Assembly: GCA_964358645.1 (NCBI GenBank)
Contig: CAYHPW010000010.1
Location: 1 to 64,000, forward strand
DNA: 64,000 nucleotides
Reading direction: 5' to 3'
DNA from: JBBTDV01 sp038042605
GTDB lineage: Bacteria; Bdellovibrionota; UBA1018
This document shows positions 44,160-53,265 of the stretch, in pieces (within the stretch, counting starts at the first letter, position 1; the number at the start of each line of letters is the position of its first letter). The notes under the pieces were generated by a model that saw only the letters and a program-made list of their open reading frames with translations, had not been told where the DNA came from and ran no database searches. The position numbers and the translations under genes were made by a program.

Positions 44160-45773
44160 ATGCCGATTGTGCATCCGGAGATGGCCGGTGTCAGCGCAGA
44201 ATTCGCCGCGAAAGTCTCCGACCAGGCCGAGATGGAAATCCGGAGGCGCTCTGTTGTCCGGATACCCGCGTATTTCATCCTTTTCGTAGTGATTTTATTG
44301 GTGACGCCTGTCATGCGGCGCAATCCAGTCCCCACGAGCATTTTTGGCGGTCTTATCTTTTCGATATCACTTTACCGTGCTTTTTTATGCTTAAGATGGA
44401 ACAAGTTTTTTCCGACGCAGCAGAGGCTTTGGTCTTTTTTATCTACATCCGGTATTTATCTGATAGCCGCTGTCTGTGGATGCGCAGCCGCCTTATGCAT
44501 AGCTGGATATGAATTGGGATGGACCTCATTTTGCGTGATGTTGATCACTTTCGCAATATGCGCCGGCGAGATGTCAGGTTTGGCGCCTGCATACCATCTG
44601 CTCGCCAGATATCTCGGCCTGATGCTGCTGCCGTGTGCGGTTGTTAATTTCGTCGTTGTCGGTGGGCTGCGCGGGAACGCGCTTGGCTTGTTTTTTCTAA
44701 GCTACTTTGCGCTGCTGATTCTTCAGGGTAGGATTTTAAGCAAGGAGTACTGGCAAAATTTACGTGAAAGCGCGAGGCTCATGGCGATGCTTGACGCCAT
44801 GCCTGGCATGCTCGCGTGGGTTTCCTCTGACCTCAAGTATCTTGGTGTGAACCATAACATGGCTAAAGCCAGGAACCTCATGCCGGATGATTTTGTCGGG
44901 AAAAATATAGGTTTTTTAAATACCCAGTCATACCTGCTTTCTTTTTGCACGGCCTTGTTTAAATCAGAAAACCAGGTCCGTGCGATGGAAAGCAAGCGGT
45001 CGATTGATGGCAAGGATCGGAAGTACTACCTTTTCGGGCAGAAATACAACATGGGTACTGAAGCCATCGTGCTTGGCCTTGATATGACAGAAAATTATGA
45101 AGCAATGGAGGAAATCGTAAAAGAGCGCGCTCATCGGTTTTTCTCCGCAAAGTTCGCTAATTTTGGGCAAGTAGCTTCGCGCGTGATTGAAAGCCTGTAT
45201 GGTGAAATGAGTCGTTACATAGGCGGAAATCCAAGTTCTGGCGCAAAGCTTAAAGATATCACCAGGGTCTTGTCTTTGATGGTTCCATCAAACACTGATA
45301 AAGATCCGGTGGGGGTTGGTTCACAAGAGATTCTACCGAAAGAAATTCTAAAGGACTGTCAACTTGCTGTCGGAGAATTTGCCTCTATTCACGGGATACA
45401 GTTCAGCGTGCGTGACGGGATGAGTGGCGGGCGTTTTATACATGGCCAGCGGCGGCAAATATTCGAGGTCATGCTGATACTTCTCAACAATGCCTTTGAT
45501 GCCGTTGAGGTCTCAGATAGGAAGCGTGTCTCACTTGAACTTGATTGCACCGACAGTGAGTGTATTTTTTCCATTTTCGACACCGGTAGTGGTGTCCCTG
45601 TTGAAGTGCGCGAAAGGTTGTTTGAACCCCTTTTCACCACTAAACCACCCGGAAAAGCAACCGGCGTTGGTTTAAGCGTAGCCAAAGAGTTGGTTGAAAT
45701 CCATGGCGGCAAGATCAGGTTAGTGCCCGAGTCACCCGAGACATGTTTTGAGGTGAGGCTGCCGTTTGCGTGA
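44160..45773 (+). CDS. Sensor histidine kinase-like protein without recognisable phospho-accepting His
   Basis: About 537 aa: five or six membrane helices (about 40-195), a PAS-like linker ('MLDAMPGMLAWVSSDLKYLGVNHNMA'), and a C-terminal HATPase domain with N-box (LLNNAFDAVE), G1 (FDTGSGVP), F-box (EPLFTTKPPG) and G2 (GVGLSVAKEL). In the dimerisation helix, the usual H-E of VAHEINNPL is replaced by VIES (Ile near residue 343, followed by Glu), and no His is at that position. The ATP site is intact but autophosphorylation on His is doubtful. TTG at 44157 is an alternative start. It pairs with the HDOD gene. Confidence 0.82.
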   Translation: MPIVHPEMAGVSAEFAAKVSDQAEMEIRRRSVVRIPAYFILFVVILLVTPVMRRNPVPTSIFGGLIFSISLYRAFLCLRWNKFFPTQQRLWSFLSTSGIYLIAAVCGCAAALCIAGYELGWTSFCVMLITFAICAGEMSGLAPAYHLLARYLGLMLLPCAVVNFVVVGGLRGNALGLFFLSYFALLILQGRILSKEYWQNLRESARLMAMLDAMPGMLAWVSSDLKYLGVNHNMAKARNLMPDDFVGKNIGFLNTQSYLLSFCTALFKSENQVRAMESKRSIDGKDRKYYLFGQKYNMGTEAIVLGLDMTENYEAMEEIVKERAHRFFSAKFANFGQVASRVIESLYGEMSRYIGGNPSSGAKLKDITRVLSLMVPSNTDKDPVGVGSQEILPKEILKDCQLAVGEFASIHGIQFSVRDGMSGGRFIHGQRRQIFEVMLILLNNAFDAVEVSDRKRVSLELDCTDSECIFSIFDTGSGVPVEVRERLFEPLFTTKPPGKATGVGLSVAKELVEIHGGKIRLVPESPETCFEVRLPFA

Positions 45774-45827
45774 GGGCACTTCTCAACTTGCCAATCCTTC
45801 CAGCGGCTTTTAAACTATAAAACACAC

Positions 45828-46628
45828 ATGCGTACAGTCGTCATAGGTTCGAGTCAGGGGATCGGAAGGGAAATAGCCAAGCACTTGGTCGACCAGGGCC
45901 ATGAGGTGTGGGGAGTCGCGCGCCACAGGGGGCAGGACTGCGTATCAAATCACTTTACGTCCTGTGATGTTTCGGTTTGGCAGCAAGTGGAGAGCCTGGC
46001 AGAGCAGATCGGAAGGAAATGGTCATCGGTTAATGCGTTTATCAATTGCGCTGCCATTCATGGACCGATAGGCCCAACGATAAATGCCGATCCTGATGAA
46101 TGGCTCAAGGCTTTTCAAATAAACATTCATGGGATTTTTTTCAGCATCAAGGCTTTTTATAAGCTGCTTGTTGGAGGGTCATTGCAAGGCCAAGGCCATT
46201 CGAAATTCATATGCTTTTCCGGAGGAGGGGCGGCTTCACCGCGCCCGTTTTTCAGTGCGTACGCGACCTCGAAGGCGGCAGCTGTGCGCCTGGTTGAGAA
46301 TATCGCCGAGGAATGGAAAGCCGTTCCGATAGATATAAATATCGTTGCGCCGGGTGCTTTACCGACACGATTGATAGAAGAGGTATTGAATCTCGGCCGT
46401 AACGTGGTTGGCGAAAAAGAACTTGCCCAGGCATCAAAATCCAAACAGAACCAGCAGGAAACAATGCAGAAGGTTTTGAAGATGATTTCATTCTTGATCT
46501 CAAAAGATTCAGACGGCGTGTCAGGTAAGCTGATCGCCGCTCAATGGGATCCCATTGATTATATAATCAGCCACAAACACGAACTTGCAGAAGACATGTT
46601 TACTTTACGCAGGGTGGTGCCGTCATGA
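45828..46628 (+). CDS. Short-chain dehydrogenase/reductase
   Basis: NAD(P)-dependent SDR oxidoreductase, first gene of a five-gene sugar cluster. Motifs: glycine loop GSSQGIGREI near residue 8, a C-A-A-x-H stretch (in place of NNAG) near 74, FSGGGA carrying the catalytic Ser and YATSK with Tyr-Lys (Y near 144). It probably modifies a sugar or sugar nucleotide; the substrate is unknown. It ends with ATGA overlapping the Gfo/Idh gene. Confidence 0.86.
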   Translation: MRTVVIGSSQGIGREIAKHLVDQGHEVWGVARHRGQDCVSNHFTSCDVSVWQQVESLAEQIGRKWSSVNAFINCAAIHGPIGPTINADPDEWLKAFQINIHGIFFSIKAFYKLLVGGSLQGQGHSKFICFSGGGAASPRPFFSAYATSKAAAVRLVENIAEEWKAVPIDINIVAPGALPTRLIEEVLNLGRNVVGEKELAQASKSKQNQQETMQKVLKMISFLISKDSDGVSGKLIAAQWDPIDYIISHKHELAEDMFTLRRVVPS

Positions 46629-47623
46629 AAACAGAAAATCAGCTTCGATACGCGATCATAGGATGCGGATTGATAGGAAAAAAAAGGTTGAACGCCTTGC
46701 CTCGCGGCTCCGTCCGTGTGGCATGTGATCTCAATGATACGCGCGCAAGGGATTTGGCGCAGGCGGCTGGCTTGTGTCGCGTGGTTGCCGATGCGCAAAA
46801 AGCTGTTAGTGATAAGGAAGTCGATGTTGCGGTGGTTGCCACCATAAACAAGGATCTGGCGCCTTTGGCGAAAACAGCACTTTTGGCCGGGAAACATGTG
46901 CTTATCGAAAAACCAGGAGCGATCTCATCCGCTGAGTTGGAAGAACTGAAGGCCATTTCCACACGCACCGGCAAGCAGGTGCGGATCGGGTATAACCACC
47001 GATATCATACCGCTCTACAAGCGGCATTTAAAATAGCGGCGTCTGGGGAACTCGGGCCGCTGATGTTCATCCGAGGCAGATACGGACACGGCGGCCGCAT
47101 AGGATATGACAAGGAATGGAGGGCGGACGCAAAGCTTTCAGGTGGCGGTGAGCTCATAGACCAGGGTGTGCATCTGATTGATTTGGCAAGTTGGTTTTTA
47201 GGGCCTTTTAAACATGTTGAAGGCCATGCCTCCACTTTTTTCTGGGATATGAAAGTTGATGACAATGCATTTCTAAGCCTTCGCACCGAGAAGGGCCAGA
47301 CCGCATGGCTTCATGTAAGTTGCACCGAGTGGAAAAACCTGTTCTCACTTGAGATCTATGGCCGAGTTGGCAAGCTTGCCATTGATGGCCTTGGCGGAAG
47401 TTACGGGGTTGAGCGGCTCTCTTACTATAAGATGTTACCTGAGATGGGTCCTCCTGATACGACGATACTGGAATTCCCAAGAGGGGATCAGTCGTGGAAG
47501 CTGGAGATGGATGAGTTTGCCGAGGATATAGCTCTTGGTCGTACGCCGTCCTCCGGTCTTACAGAAGGTATTCATACTTTACAGGTCGTGGAACAAATCT
47601 ATAAGAGGAGTGGCCGTCTATGA
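46625..47623 (+). CDS. Gfo/Idh/MocA-family oxidoreductase
   Basis: NAD(P)-dependent sugar oxidoreductase. The Rossmann N-terminus reads YAIIGCGLIGKKRL, the EKP-type motif 'HVLIEKPGAIS' is near residue 95, and the C-terminal alpha/beta domain carries 'GGGELIDQGVHLIDLASWFLG', the conserved Asp-x2-x-His catalytic region. Probably converts a sugar or sugar nucleotide at a hydroxyl group. It is coupled to the SDR before and to hddA after by 4-nt overlaps. Substrate not readable. Confidence 0.87.
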   Translation: MKTENQLRYAIIGCGLIGKKRLNALPRGSVRVACDLNDTRARDLAQAAGLCRVVADAQKAVSDKEVDVAVVATINKDLAPLAKTALLAGKHVLIEKPGAISSAELEELKAISTRTGKQVRIGYNHRYHTALQAAFKIAASGELGPLMFIRGRYGHGGRIGYDKEWRADAKLSGGGELIDQGVHLIDLASWFLGPFKHVEGHASTFFWDMKVDDNAFLSLRTEKGQTAWLHVSCTEWKNLFSLEIYGRVGKLAIDGLGGSYGVERLSYYKMLPEMGPPDTTILEFPRGDQSWKLEMDEFAEDIALGRTPSSGLTEGIHTLQVVEQIYKRSGRL

Positions 47624-48600
47624 TAATTACGAGATCACCGCTGAGAATAACATTTGGCGGAGGGGGCACTGATCTTCCGTCTTATTACACGGAGCATTCC
47701 GGTTTCGTCATTTCCGCAGCGATAAACAAATACGTCTACATAACGCTACATCAGACGTTTGATCCTGAGATAATCATCAAGTACTCTAAAATGGAGAGGG
47801 TAAAATCCATTGAAAGCGTGGAACATCCAATCGTCAGGGAAGTGTTGACGATGGCCGGACTCTCGGACCCCCACCTGGAAGTCACGTCCATGGCGGATAT
47901 CCCCGCCGGTACGGGTCTTGGGTCGTCAGGCAGCTTTACAACGGCGATTCTCAAGGCGATGTATGCGCTTAGGCGGCAAAGTATTTCGGCGTCCGTGCTC
48001 GCAGAAAAAGCCTGCGAAATAGAGATCGAGCGTCTTAAAGAGCCGATTGGAAAGCAAGATCAATACATAGCGGCTTTCGGAGGTATTACGTGTTTTCAAT
48101 TCATGCCTGACGGGAGGGTTGATATCCAGCCGCTTAAGCTTTCCGATGAAACGCGATTCAATCTCGAGGATAACTTGCTGCTGTTCTTCACGGGGCAGGC
48201 GCGGTCCGCTTCAAGCATTCTCAAGGACCAGCATGAACGAAGCAAAAAAAATGACAAATCCATGATAGATAATCTGCACTTTATCAAGGATCTGGGCCGC
48301 CAAAGCCAGCGTGCTTTGGAGGGCGGCAATCTCCATGAATTTGCGCGTCTGATGGATGTTCATTGGCAGCATAAGCGCCAGCGCTCGCAAGGCATGAGTA
48401 ATGGTGAAATAGACGAGTGGTATGAGCACGGGAAGAAACACGGTGCGCTCGGCGGAAAACTTATAGGTGCCGGAGGTGGCGGTTTTCTGATGTTCTACGC
48501 GGAGGATAAGACGCGACTTCGCAGGGCGATGATTGAAAAAGGGTTGAAGGAAGTCCGCTTTGCGTTTGATTTTGAAGGTACAAAAGTGGTTGTGCAATAA
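47620..48600 (+). CDS. hddA: GHMP kinase, D-glycero-D-manno-heptose 7-phosphate kinase-like
   Basis: GHMP sugar kinase of the HddA type. N-terminal TRSPLRITFGGGGTDLPSYY is the family's sugar-binding block; the ATP loop is GTGLGSSGSFTTAIL near residue 95, and the C-terminal GAGGGGFLMFYA matches the third GHMP motif. At 326 aa it is typical. With the nucleotidyltransferase next to it this suggests synthesis of GDP-activated heptose for a surface polysaccharide or S-layer glycan. Neither a sedoheptulose isomerase nor the intervening bisphosphatase is present in the window. Confidence 0.86.
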   Translation: MIITRSPLRITFGGGGTDLPSYYTEHSGFVISAAINKYVYITLHQTFDPEIIIKYSKMERVKSIESVEHPIVREVLTMAGLSDPHLEVTSMADIPAGTGLGSSGSFTTAILKAMYALRRQSISASVLAEKACEIEIERLKEPIGKQDQYIAAFGGITCFQFMPDGRVDIQPLKLSDETRFNLEDNLLLFFTGQARSASSILKDQHERSKKNDKSMIDNLHFIKDLGRQSQRALEGGNLHEFARLMDVHWQHKRQRSQGMSNGEIDEWYEHGKKHGALGGKLIGAGGGGFLMFYAEDKTRLRRAMIEKGLKEVRFAFDFEGTKVVVQ

Positions 48601-48606
48601 GTTAGT

Positions 48607-49347
48607 ATGCCACACATGCCAGGTATACAATGTCTGATACTCGCGGGTGGGCTTGGCACCAGAATGGCCAAACATGCGGCGAATGTCCCCAAGAACCTGA
48701 TAGAGGTGCATGGAAAGCCATTTGCGCATTATCAGCTGTCATGGCTCAAAAAGGCTGGCGTTACTGATATCGTTTATTCGATAGGTTATCTAGGTGACCT
48801 AATCCGTGATTACGTCGGTTCCGGAGCGGCATGGAGTTTAAGTGTCGAGTATGTGGATGAAGGCGATGAACTGCGCGGCACCGGTGGAGCAGTGAGATTT
48901 GCCTATGAAGCAGGTGTGCTATCGGACGAATTTTTTGTTATGTACGGTGACTCATTTCTGCCGATTGACTTCAGGCCGGTTATGAAGGCATTCAGGCTTG
49001 TTGATAAACCCGCGCTGATGACGGTTTTTAAAAATGACGGCCGCTGGGATAAAAGTAACTGCATTTACGAAAACGGCATGGTTGTTTTATACGATAAAAA
49101 TGGGCGTGGGGCCGGGGTCGGAGGTTTTGACTTTATTGATTACGGCCTTTCAGTTCTATCTAAGCAGATGGTGAATGATTACATCCCACCGGGCAGAAAA
49201 TTTGATATCGCCGAAGCGTATAACTTGCTTAGCCGTCAGGGGGAGCTTGCCGGATTTGAAGTCAATGAACGGTTTTATGAAATCGGCTCGCCATGCGGGC
49301 TAAAGGATTTTTCCGGCTGGGTTTTAAAAAAAGGAAGTCTCATATGA
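48607..49347 (+). CDS. hddC: Sugar-phosphate nucleotidyltransferase (HddC-like)
   Basis: Nucleotidyltransferase with LILAGGLGTRMA at the N-terminus and the activating Lys in PKNLIEVHGKP, then GDSFLPIDF with metal-binding Asp near residue 116. Directly after hddA, it most likely makes GDP-heptose from heptose-1-phosphate; a closely similar RmlA/GlmU-type hexose enzyme is the alternative. Gene ends with ATGA overlapping the epimerase. Confidence 0.8.
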   Translation: MPHMPGIQCLILAGGLGTRMAKHAANVPKNLIEVHGKPFAHYQLSWLKKAGVTDIVYSIGYLGDLIRDYVGSGAAWSLSVEYVDEGDELRGTGGAVRFAYEAGVLSDEFFVMYGDSFLPIDFRPVMKAFRLVDKPALMTVFKNDGRWDKSNCIYENGMVVLYDKNGRGAGVGGFDFIDYGLSVLSKQMVNDYIPPGRKFDIAEAYNLLSRQGELAGFEVNERFYEIGSPCGLKDFSGWVLKKGSLI

Positions 49348-50315
49348 AAAAAGCATTCATCACCGGGGCCGCTGGATTTATCGGGAGCAATTTGACTGAT
49401 CGTCTGTTGTCGAAAGGGTTAGAGGTGATTGGCTGGGACAATCTTTCAACCGGGCAGATGGAATTTCTTAAAGATGCGCTTAAAAATCCTAAGTTCAAGT
49501 TCATAAAGGGCGATAATTTGGATCACGCGTCGCTGACCGGGGCGATGTCAGGCTGTGATTTTGTTTTTCACCTAGCTGCGAATGCTGATGTGAGGTTCGG
49601 CCTTGAGCATCCAAGCAGGGATCTGCAGCAAAACACGGTTGCGACATTCAACGTGCTTGAGGCGATGCGTGCAAATAAAATTCAGGGGATCGCGTTTTCT
49701 TCCACAGGATCTATTTACGGTGAGGCTGAGGTTATACCAACACCGGAGGATCATCCTTTTCCGATCCAGACCTCGTTGTATGGAGCTTCAAAACTTGCCG
49801 GGGAAGGTTTGATCCAGGCATATTGCGAAGGATACGGGTTTAAAGGTTACATCTTTCGTTTTGTTTCGATTTTAGGCGAGCGCTACACTCACGGTCATGT
49901 GTTTGATTTCTATAAACAGCTTTTATCACACCCGGATCATCTTGATATCTTGGGGGACGGAAGCCAGCGCAAATCTTACCTGTATATTGGTGATTGCATC
50001 AATGCGATTTTGCACGCGATAGATACCGATCAAGCTGGGCGCGCAGCCCATGGTGTTGCGGTCTATAATCTTGGTACCGCCGAATACTGTTGTGTTGTTG
50101 ATTCGATTGGGTGGATCTCGAGTGAACTTGGCCTGAAGCCGAAATTAAATTTTGCAGGCGGCCAGCGTGGATGGGTGGGTGATAATCCGTTTATTTTTCT
50201 TGATGTGAAAAAAATCCTGTCAACAGGATGGAAGCCTAAACTGACCATTCGAGAAGGCGTTGAAAAAACCCTTGTATGGCTTAAGGACAATAAATGGGTA
50301 TTTGAGCGGCGCTAG
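49344..50315 (+). CDS. NAD-dependent epimerase/dehydratase (GalE-like extended SDR)
   Basis: Extended SDR acting on nucleotide sugars. Features: GAAGFIGSNLTDRL, the 'FHLAANADVRFG' strand, FSSTGSIYG with catalytic Ser, and YGASK with Tyr-Lys. The open frame begins at 49293, but ATG 49344 with AGGAAG gives the canonical MKKAFITGAAGF start and an ATGA overlap with the nucleotidyltransferase. As the last gene of the cluster it probably alters the activated heptose or hexose. Precise reaction unknown. Confidence 0.88.
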   Translation: MKKAFITGAAGFIGSNLTDRLLSKGLEVIGWDNLSTGQMEFLKDALKNPKFKFIKGDNLDHASLTGAMSGCDFVFHLAANADVRFGLEHPSRDLQQNTVATFNVLEAMRANKIQGIAFSSTGSIYGEAEVIPTPEDHPFPIQTSLYGASKLAGEGLIQAYCEGYGFKGYIFRFVSILGERYTHGHVFDFYKQLLSHPDHLDILGDGSQRKSYLYIGDCINAILHAIDTDQAGRAAHGVAVYNLGTAEYCCVVDSIGWISSELGLKPKLNFAGGQRGWVGDNPFIFLDVKKILSTGWKPKLTIREGVEKTLVWLKDNKWVFERR

Positions 50316-50329
50316 TAAGTTAATATCGA

Positions 50330-50857
50330 CTAGTTGCTCTCGCCACGAATTGATTCGCTGCAAAGCCTGGCTGCCGGTGATGGCGCTATCGTATGTGTTT
50401 TCCTCGCCTCAAGATAGCAATTTATCACGTCGGTTGAGGTGGATTCTTTACATATGTCTATGGCCAGCGATGGCGGCATGGACGGTAATTGCCTTGCCGT
50501 CATGTAGCATAGAACCGGAGTTTGTGAGGAAGTATACTTGCAAAGCTGCATTGCCCCGGCTGGTGGCAATGATCCTTGGTTTTTGTCCCTGGCGGAAATG
50601 TAACAATCAAGCGGAGCATTGGATGTGGCGCCTGCGCAAAGTTCAAGCGCGTGAACGGATGCAAGCATTTTACGCGCTCTTGCTTCCATATAGCAATCAA
50701 CTGGCGCTGTTGAATAAGTATGCTTGCAGAGCTCCACTGCCTGGAATGCTGACATTGATGCACGATTTTGGGCGTCTTGATAGCATGTCAGTGGTGAGTC
50801 GGCACTCGCCGCTATTGAAAAAAATATGGTTAATAATGTCAAATATCCGCATTTCAT
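50330..50857 (-). CDS. Secreted protein with five Cys-rich repeats
   Basis: Unrecognised small exported protein, about 175 aa from ATG 50857, which has GAGG 8 bases upstream (frame opens at 50905). The signal peptide ends SIAASADS. The mature part is five tandem repeats of about 29 residues, each with the plan CY-x2-AR-x9 to 12-A-x2-[LI]C separated by a variable loop, giving ten regularly spaced Cys. Each unit is likely a disulfide-linked helical hairpin. It is convergent with the epimerase 14 bp away. Function unknown; a surface or periplasmic binding role is a guess. Confidence 0.75.
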   Translation of the reverse strand: MKCGYLTLLTIFFSIAASADSPLTCYQDAQNRASMSAFQAVELCKHTYSTAPVDCYMEARARKMLASVHALELCAGATSNAPLDCYISARDKNQGSLPPAGAMQLCKYTSSQTPVLCYMTARQLPSMPPSLAIDICKESTSTDVINCYLEARKTHTIAPSPAARLCSESIRGESN

Positions 50858-50869
50858 AAGCATTACCTC

Positions 50870-50934
50870 GTTTTGACTTCCTTGTGCAGGATCTATACAT
50901 GCCACGCACCAAGGAAGTCAAAACAAGAATAATA
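50870..50934 (-). promoter_or_regulatory. Long hairpin upstream of the Cys-repeat gene
   Basis: Perfect 15-bp arms, GTTTTGACTTCCTTG at 50870-50884 and its complement at 50920-50934, with a further GTGC/GCAC pairing inside one bulged base. It lies 20 bp after the stop of the upstream minus-strand lipoprotein gene and ends immediately before the GAGG ribosome-binding site of the Cys-repeat gene. It may be a terminator for the former or a control element for the latter; there is no T-tract. Confidence 0.55.
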
Positions 50935-50953
50935 TCTCTATCATTAACCTATA

Positions 50954-51664
50954 TCAGTGCAACTTTGTTACGCCGCCGTAGTAAAGCCTAGGCTCAGGGC
51001 GGTATTTGCGTTTTTCACCATTTTTCATTCCCTTCGCAAGCTCCCTTACATTGGCGAATACCGCGATGCCGCCATTTCTCTGGATCTTGCCGTCAGAACC
51101 TGTAAGTGGTCCAAACACGCTTGCGTAAAGAGAAGGCTGGCCCTGAGTATTGCGCTTGAATATTTGTGAAACCAGCAATCCTTCCGGGAAGGCCTCATTC
51201 AGGAACTTAAACATGGCTGCTGCTCCAAGCCACGATAATTTTTCAACATCGATATAACCTACCATATCAAAACTCCGGGAGATCGGTTGAGCAGGCGCGA
51301 TTGCGACAACCGCGTATGGCAAGCCTGTAGGCATTCCGTTTGGCAAATACATGGTTCGTTCCAAACGTATGTAGTCATTGTCATTCATTGCAGCAAGACT
51401 CAGTTCGAAGCCGATTTCAAATGGTGTTGTAGACGTCCATGGGTTTATAAAAAATGTCCCGTAATCTTTTAGCGGGAAACTTCCCAATAAGTTTATCTGG
51501 ACGTTATTGACGAATGTCAGCGCCGCGCGCGCTGACTGGCCATCCTCGGATAGTGCAAATGTGGCCTTGTCGATGATTTTCTTTCCGCAGCCGGAGCCGA
51601 TAGCTAATAGCATTAGTGCCGCGATACCCGCGCGCACATGGAATTTCCTGTTTTTTGGGTACAT
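50954..51664 (-). CDS. Lipoprotein of unknown function
   Basis: 236-aa lipoprotein with signal MYPKNRKFHVRAG.. and lipobox GSGC (Cys26). A clear AGGAGG lies upstream of the ATG at 51664. The mature domain of about 210 residues is mixed alpha/beta with many aromatic residues and no recognised family. It stands before the Cys-repeat gene on the same strand and may share its transcript. Confidence 0.7.
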   Translation of the reverse strand: MYPKNRKFHVRAGIAALMLLAIGSGCGKKIIDKATFALSEDGQSARAALTFVNNVQINLLGSFPLKDYGTFFINPWTSTTPFEIGFELSLAAMNDNDYIRLERTMYLPNGMPTGLPYAVVAIAPAQPISRSFDMVGYIDVEKLSWLGAAAMFKFLNEAFPEGLLVSQIFKRNTQGQPSLYASVFGPLTGSDGKIQRNGGIAVFANVRELAKGMKNGEKRKYRPEPRLYYGGVTKLH

Positions 51665-51842
51665 AGAGCCGCCCTCCTGATTGATATTTGTGCAAGACTT
51701 GTGCGCGTGATCAGACGTTGTTTTTTAAATAAAAACGGCCCAGGAAAGATCGCCAAATTGAAACCGGTGAATAAGTGCTACTGCTCAAGCAGTGCAAAAT
51801 AATCTAGCCAAAATCAAAAGGTGCGATTAAGCATAAATCACG

Positions 51843-53252
51843 ATGTCTGGCACGCAATCATCGCTTTTAATAAGGAATGGCAGGGTGGTCACCCCCGGCG
51901 CCAATGGCCATATACTTGAAGACCGCGGAAATTTAGAAATCCTTGTACAAGACGGCAAAATATCACGTATCGCCCCGGCTTCAGTGTTTTCTGGATACCA
52001 TGGCGATGGCGATATACCAGGCAATATACCAGGCAATATAATAGACGCCCGCGGTAAGCTCGTTATGCCTGGTCTTATAAACGCCCATACACATTTTTAC
52101 AGCACCTTTGCTAGAGGCCTTTATAAAGTTAATCCTTCGAAAAATTTCAACGAGGTACTTAAGAATCTGTGGTGGAAGCTCGATAAGGCTCTAACTCTTG
52201 AAGGCGTTTACTACAGCGCGCTTATTGCCATGATTGATTGTATTAAGAAAGGCACCACCACGGTGTTTGACCACCACTCAAGCCCTGGCGCTATTCGCGG
52301 GTCGCTGACCAGGATAGCTGATGCGGTTGGTGAAGCCGGCTTGCGCGCTTGTCTATGCTATGAGGTTTCTGACCGCGATGGGCCTAAGGCGGCGGGGCAA
52401 AGTATAGATGAGAATCATGACTTTATTATGGAGTGTCGCAGGCGCGCTGCCAGTGGTGATGGTTATTTGCGGGGGCTTTTCGGGTTGCATGCGTCTTTCA
52501 CTATTTCTGATGCCACGCTACTAAAGGCCGTGGATGTGGCTGCAAAAGCAGGTGCGGCGGGTTTTCATGTTCATGCCGCGGAAGCCGCTACCGATCAGGA
52601 GCATAGTCTTAAACATTTTGGCGTAAGTATTGTCGAGCGCTTCAGGCGAGCCGGAGTGCTCGGGCCGCAGTCTATGCTTGCACACTGCGTTCATATTGAC
52701 GAAACTCAGATGAATATTATCGCTGAGACAGGAACAAATGTTGTGCACAATCCTCAATCAAACATGAATAATGCAGTAGGTGTGGCGGATGTGGTGGGTA
52801 TGGCGAAAAAAGGCATATGCGTGGGTCTTGGCACAGATGCAATGACGGCTAATATGTTTGAGGAAATGCGGTCGGCCGTTTGGTTGCAGAAACTTAACCG
52901 AAAGAATTCAAGCGATGGATTCATTGAGTCACTTAATGCGTTGTTGGTTAATAATTCTAAAATCGCGAAAAAATATTGGGATCTCGGGGTGGAAAGTGAT
53001 TTTGATTTGGGCGTGCTTAAGGAAGGCGCTGCGGCTGATATGATACTCGTTGATTACGAGCCACCGACGCCTTTTGATTCGGCTTCTTTGCTAGGGCATA
53101 TTTGCTTTGGTGTGGCTGAATCCGCCATCGACACGACTATAGTCGGGGGACGAGTGTTGATGAGGGATAAGAAGCTTGAGATAGGTATTGATGAAGAGCG
53201 CATCGCCGCGAGATCGCGTGAATTAGCAAAAGAGGTTTGGAAGGCGTTTTGA
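51843..53252 (+). CDS. ssnA: SsnA-type amidohydrolase
   Basis: Metal-dependent deaminase of the amidohydrolase superfamily, most like SsnA, a chlorohydrolase/guanine-deaminase relative that occurs beside molybdenum hydroxylases. Motifs: HTH of GLINAHTHFYS near residue 80 (metal ligands), HASFT near 219, HVHAAEA near 240 and GLGTDAMTANMFEE near 322, so the metal site is complete. Long helix 'ANMFEEMR' resembles the family signature. At 469 aa it is typical. It starts a three-gene operon with the PreTA-like and XDH-like genes, 13 bp from the next. The ring substrate is probably a purine. Confidence 0.88.
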   Translation: MSGTQSSLLIRNGRVVTPGANGHILEDRGNLEILVQDGKISRIAPASVFSGYHGDGDIPGNIPGNIIDARGKLVMPGLINAHTHFYSTFARGLYKVNPSKNFNEVLKNLWWKLDKALTLEGVYYSALIAMIDCIKKGTTTVFDHHSSPGAIRGSLTRIADAVGEAGLRACLCYEVSDRDGPKAAGQSIDENHDFIMECRRRAASGDGYLRGLFGLHASFTISDATLLKAVDVAAKAGAAGFHVHAAEAATDQEHSLKHFGVSIVERFRRAGVLGPQSMLAHCVHIDETQMNIIAETGTNVVHNPQSNMNNAVGVADVVGMAKKGICVGLGTDAMTANMFEEMRSAVWLQKLNRKNSSDGFIESLNALLVNNSKIAKKYWDLGVESDFDLGVLKEGAAADMILVDYEPPTPFDSASLLGHICFGVAESAIDTTIVGGRVLMRDKKLEIGIDEERIAARSRELAKEVWKAF

Positions 53253-53265
53253 CGGAAGAATTTTA

